6,127 bases of DNA, from positions 1 through 6,127 of the forward strand of contig CABSNM010000046.1 of assembly GCA_902479065.1 (NCBI GenBank). The letters run 5' to 3'. The position numbers and the translations under genes were made by a program. Within the stretch, counting starts at the first letter, position 1. The number at the start of each line of letters is the position of its first letter. Under the pieces are notes generated by a model, which made no database searches, was not told where the DNA came from, and was given only the letters and a program-made list of their open reading frames with translations. The DNA is from an uncultured Collinsella sp. GTDB taxonomy: Bacteria > Actinomycetota > Coriobacteriia > Coriobacteriales > Coriobacteriaceae. Of this stretch, positions 5,469 through 6,127 are shown one piece after another.

Positions 5469-5608
5469 TGGCGGCTGGGGATTCGAACCCGAGAGGGCAC
5501 GGGCGTTAAGCAAACGCGAAAGCGTTTGTAGCCCGTGGGCGAAAAGCCGCCAGGCTTTGAAGCCGGAGGGCATGCGTAGCATGCCCGGACATCCCCAGCT
5601 CTCCGCCA
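5469..5608 (+). ncRNA. Candidate structured RNA: five hairpins enclosed by a tRNA-Ser-derived stem
   Basis: TGGCGG (5469-5474) pairs with CCGCCA (5603-5608), and CTGGGGAT (5475-5482) with ATCCCCAG (5591-5598), leaving CTCT (5599-5602) as a bulge. Inside are five hairpins in a row: CCC-GAGA-GGG (5488-5497); ACGGGC/GCCCGT (5499-5536) enclosing CAAACGC-GAAA-GCGTTTG (5511-5528); GGC-GAAAA-GCC (5538-5548); GGCT-TTGA-AGCC (5553-5564, flanked by CC/GG); and GGGCATGC-GTA-GCATGCCC (5568-5586). A terminator follows at 5623. The 3' strand of the outer stem is a copy of the tRNA-Ser 3' end; the 5' strand is the reverse complement of its T-arm. No promoter fits in the 11 bases after the tRNA-Ser terminator, so expression would need read-through or minus-strand transcription. 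It could instead be a DNA-level palindrome cluster or an integration scar. A frame open across it is not credible as coding because it also runs through the tRNA. Confidence 0.5.
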
Positions 5609-5611
5609 GTA
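5591..5611 (+). repeat. 21-bp direct repeat, copy B (tRNA-Ser 3' end)
   Basis: This is an exact copy of 5400-5420, including the CTCTCCGCC acceptor 3' strand, CCA and flanking GTA, but without any tRNA body in front of it. It is followed, as in copy A, by a terminator with the same stem design and then by an inverted T-arm sequence. Confidence 0.85.
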
Positions 5612-5622
5612 AGACTTTAAAG

Positions 5623-5648
5623 AAGGGTTCCGAAAGGGGCCCTTTTTT
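5623..5648 (+). terminator. Second terminator, behind the structured segment
   Basis: AAGGGTTCC-GAAA-GGGGCCCTT (9 bp, two G-U pairs) is followed by a T6 run. It is a diverged copy of the tRNA-Ser terminator: loop and stem bases changed but pairing was kept, which suggests it still works as a terminator. Confidence 0.85.
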
Positions 5649-5663
5649 AGTTGAACCACGTTA

Positions 5664-5678
5664 GCTGGGGATTCGAAC
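5664..5678 (+). repeat. Inverted T-arm remnant behind the second terminator
   Basis: GCTGGGGATTCGAAC is identical to 5474-5488 and is the reverse complement of 15 bases of tRNA-Ser (5394-5408). Unlike the first inverted copy it is not followed by hairpins; the sequence runs straight into the A-tract of the minus-strand terminator, so this unit is truncated. Confidence 0.8.
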
Positions 5679-5682
5679 TCTC

Positions 5683-5715
5683 AAAAAAGGAGGCATCCTT
5701 TCGGACGCCTCCTTT
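5683..5715 (-). terminator. Terminator of the minus-strand carboxypeptidase gene
   Basis: Read on the minus strand, AAAGGAGGCGTCC-GAAA-GGATGCCTCCTTT forms a 13-bp stem (one G-U) with a GNRA-type loop, followed by a T-run (A-tract 5683-5688 on the plus strand). It lies about 25 bases after the stop codon. Confidence 0.92.
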
Positions 5716-5739
5716 CAGTGGGCTGATTATTCTTGCGCT

Positions 5740-6127
5740 CTACATCTCAGGAGCCTTGGCGACGGTCTTGCTCTCTGCCGTGAGTGGCCGGTTGTCGATG
5801 CGGCGGCCCAGGCGGTCGAGCTTCACGAGGAGCCATTCAATGGGATTCGGCCCTGTGCCTTCCTCGTCGGCAATCAGGTCCATGACGGCGACCTTGGTGC
5901 CGTCCTGCTTGAGCGTAACGCTGCCTACCTTGTCGCCAACATGCACCGTGCCCGAAAGGTCATCGTAGCTAACTTCTTCGGTCACTTCGCCGGCGAGTGA
6001 GAACACCGTTGCCTGTGCGGCGGGGTCGGCGAGCGTGGCGTCGATCGTCTTGTCCGTCCAATCTGCCTGGCTAATGCGTGCCATAAGCGGGTTGCCGTTG
6101 GCGGTCTTTTCCTGCGTGTTGGCGATT
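5740..6127 (-). CDS. C-terminal part of a probable D-alanyl-D-alanine carboxypeptidase (PBP5-like), 5' end outside window
   Basis: Only the last 128 or so residues are present; the frame is open to the window edge (IANTQEKTANGNPLMARISQ), so the methionine at 6082-6084 is internal. The segment EEVSYDDLSGTVHVGDKVGS followed by VTLKQDGTKVAVMDLIADEE fits the small beta-sandwich that follows the peptidase S11 domain in PBP5-type enzymes, which trim the terminal D-Ala from peptidoglycan stem peptides outside the membrane. It is followed by PNPIEWLLVKLDRLGRRIDN, which can form an amphipathic helix; such helices tether PBP5 family members to the membrane face. A polar tail of about 17 residues follows. 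The catalytic SxxK, SxN and KTG motifs would lie beyond the window and cannot be checked. The family call is by resemblance only; another secreted beta-sandwich protein remains possible. Confidence 0.6.
   Translation of the reverse strand, partial: IANTQEKTANGNPLMARISQADWTDKTIDATLADPAAQATVFSLAGEVTEEVSYDDLSGTVHVGDKVGSVTLKQDGTKVAVMDLIADEEGTGPNPIEWLLVKLDRLGRRIDNRPLTAESKTVAKAPEM

Noticed and set aside
5220..5582. Minus-strand open frame of 120 codons antisense to tRNA-Ser
   Set aside because: Its motif AGDSNPRCPF is the typical spurious translation of an antisense tRNA and does not indicate a protein.
5471..5608. Second, complete tRNA-Ser gene
   Set aside because: Only the 3' end is tRNA-like. 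There is no matching 5' acceptor strand GGAGAGC, no D-arm and no anticodon arm.
5400..5611. Complete integrated mobile element bounded by the 21-bp direct repeats
   Set aside because: Only about 170 bases lie between the repeats, with no integrase or any coding sequence. At most it is a scar or a non-autonomous element.
5236..5664. Open frame of 142 codons across tRNA-Ser and the structured segment
   Set aside because: It reads straight through a complete tRNA gene and a terminator. The peptides it gives (GFESPA, GFEPER) are the familiar false products of translated tRNA T-arms.

Overview
The window looks like chromosomal DNA from a Coriobacteriia member, most likely Collinsella or a close relative. 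This is an inference from moderately high GC with frequent GCG/CGC/GAG codons, tRNA genes with encoded CCA ends, the style of the proteins and the intergenic hairpins. No marker gene proves the genus.

Layout. Bases 1-40 hold the terminator of a gene upstream of the window. A small unrecognised protein (160-537) follows. Bases 574-1236 hold three identical tRNA-Arg(ACG) genes, each with its own promoter and terminator. A large GTG-started protein of 813 residues with TPR-like repeats near its C-terminus occupies 1361-3802. After a 160-base gap ending in six tandem TGYTAAA repeats comes an AAA+ ATPase with a C-terminal winged helix (3964-5046). Bases 5047-5240 hold two related long hairpins of the REP/MITE kind. 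tRNA-Ser(GCT) lies at 5327-5417 with promoter and terminator. Bases 5469-5678 hold the oddest part: a roughly 140-base, hairpin-rich segment enclosed by a tRNA-derived stem, followed by a second terminator and another inverted piece of the tRNA T-arm. The window closes with the C-terminal end of a minus-strand gene, probably a D-Ala-D-Ala carboxypeptidase (PBP5-like), converging on the tRNA-Ser region and ending in its own strong terminator.

The genes do not form an obvious shared pathway. The tRNA units are self-contained. The TPR protein and the ATPase are co-directional, but the 160-base gap and the ATPase's own leader repeats suggest separate transcription. The best candidates for something undescribed are the structured segment behind tRNA-Ser, in which tRNA 3'-end sequence is repeated in both orientations, and the six-fold repeat in front of the ATPase.
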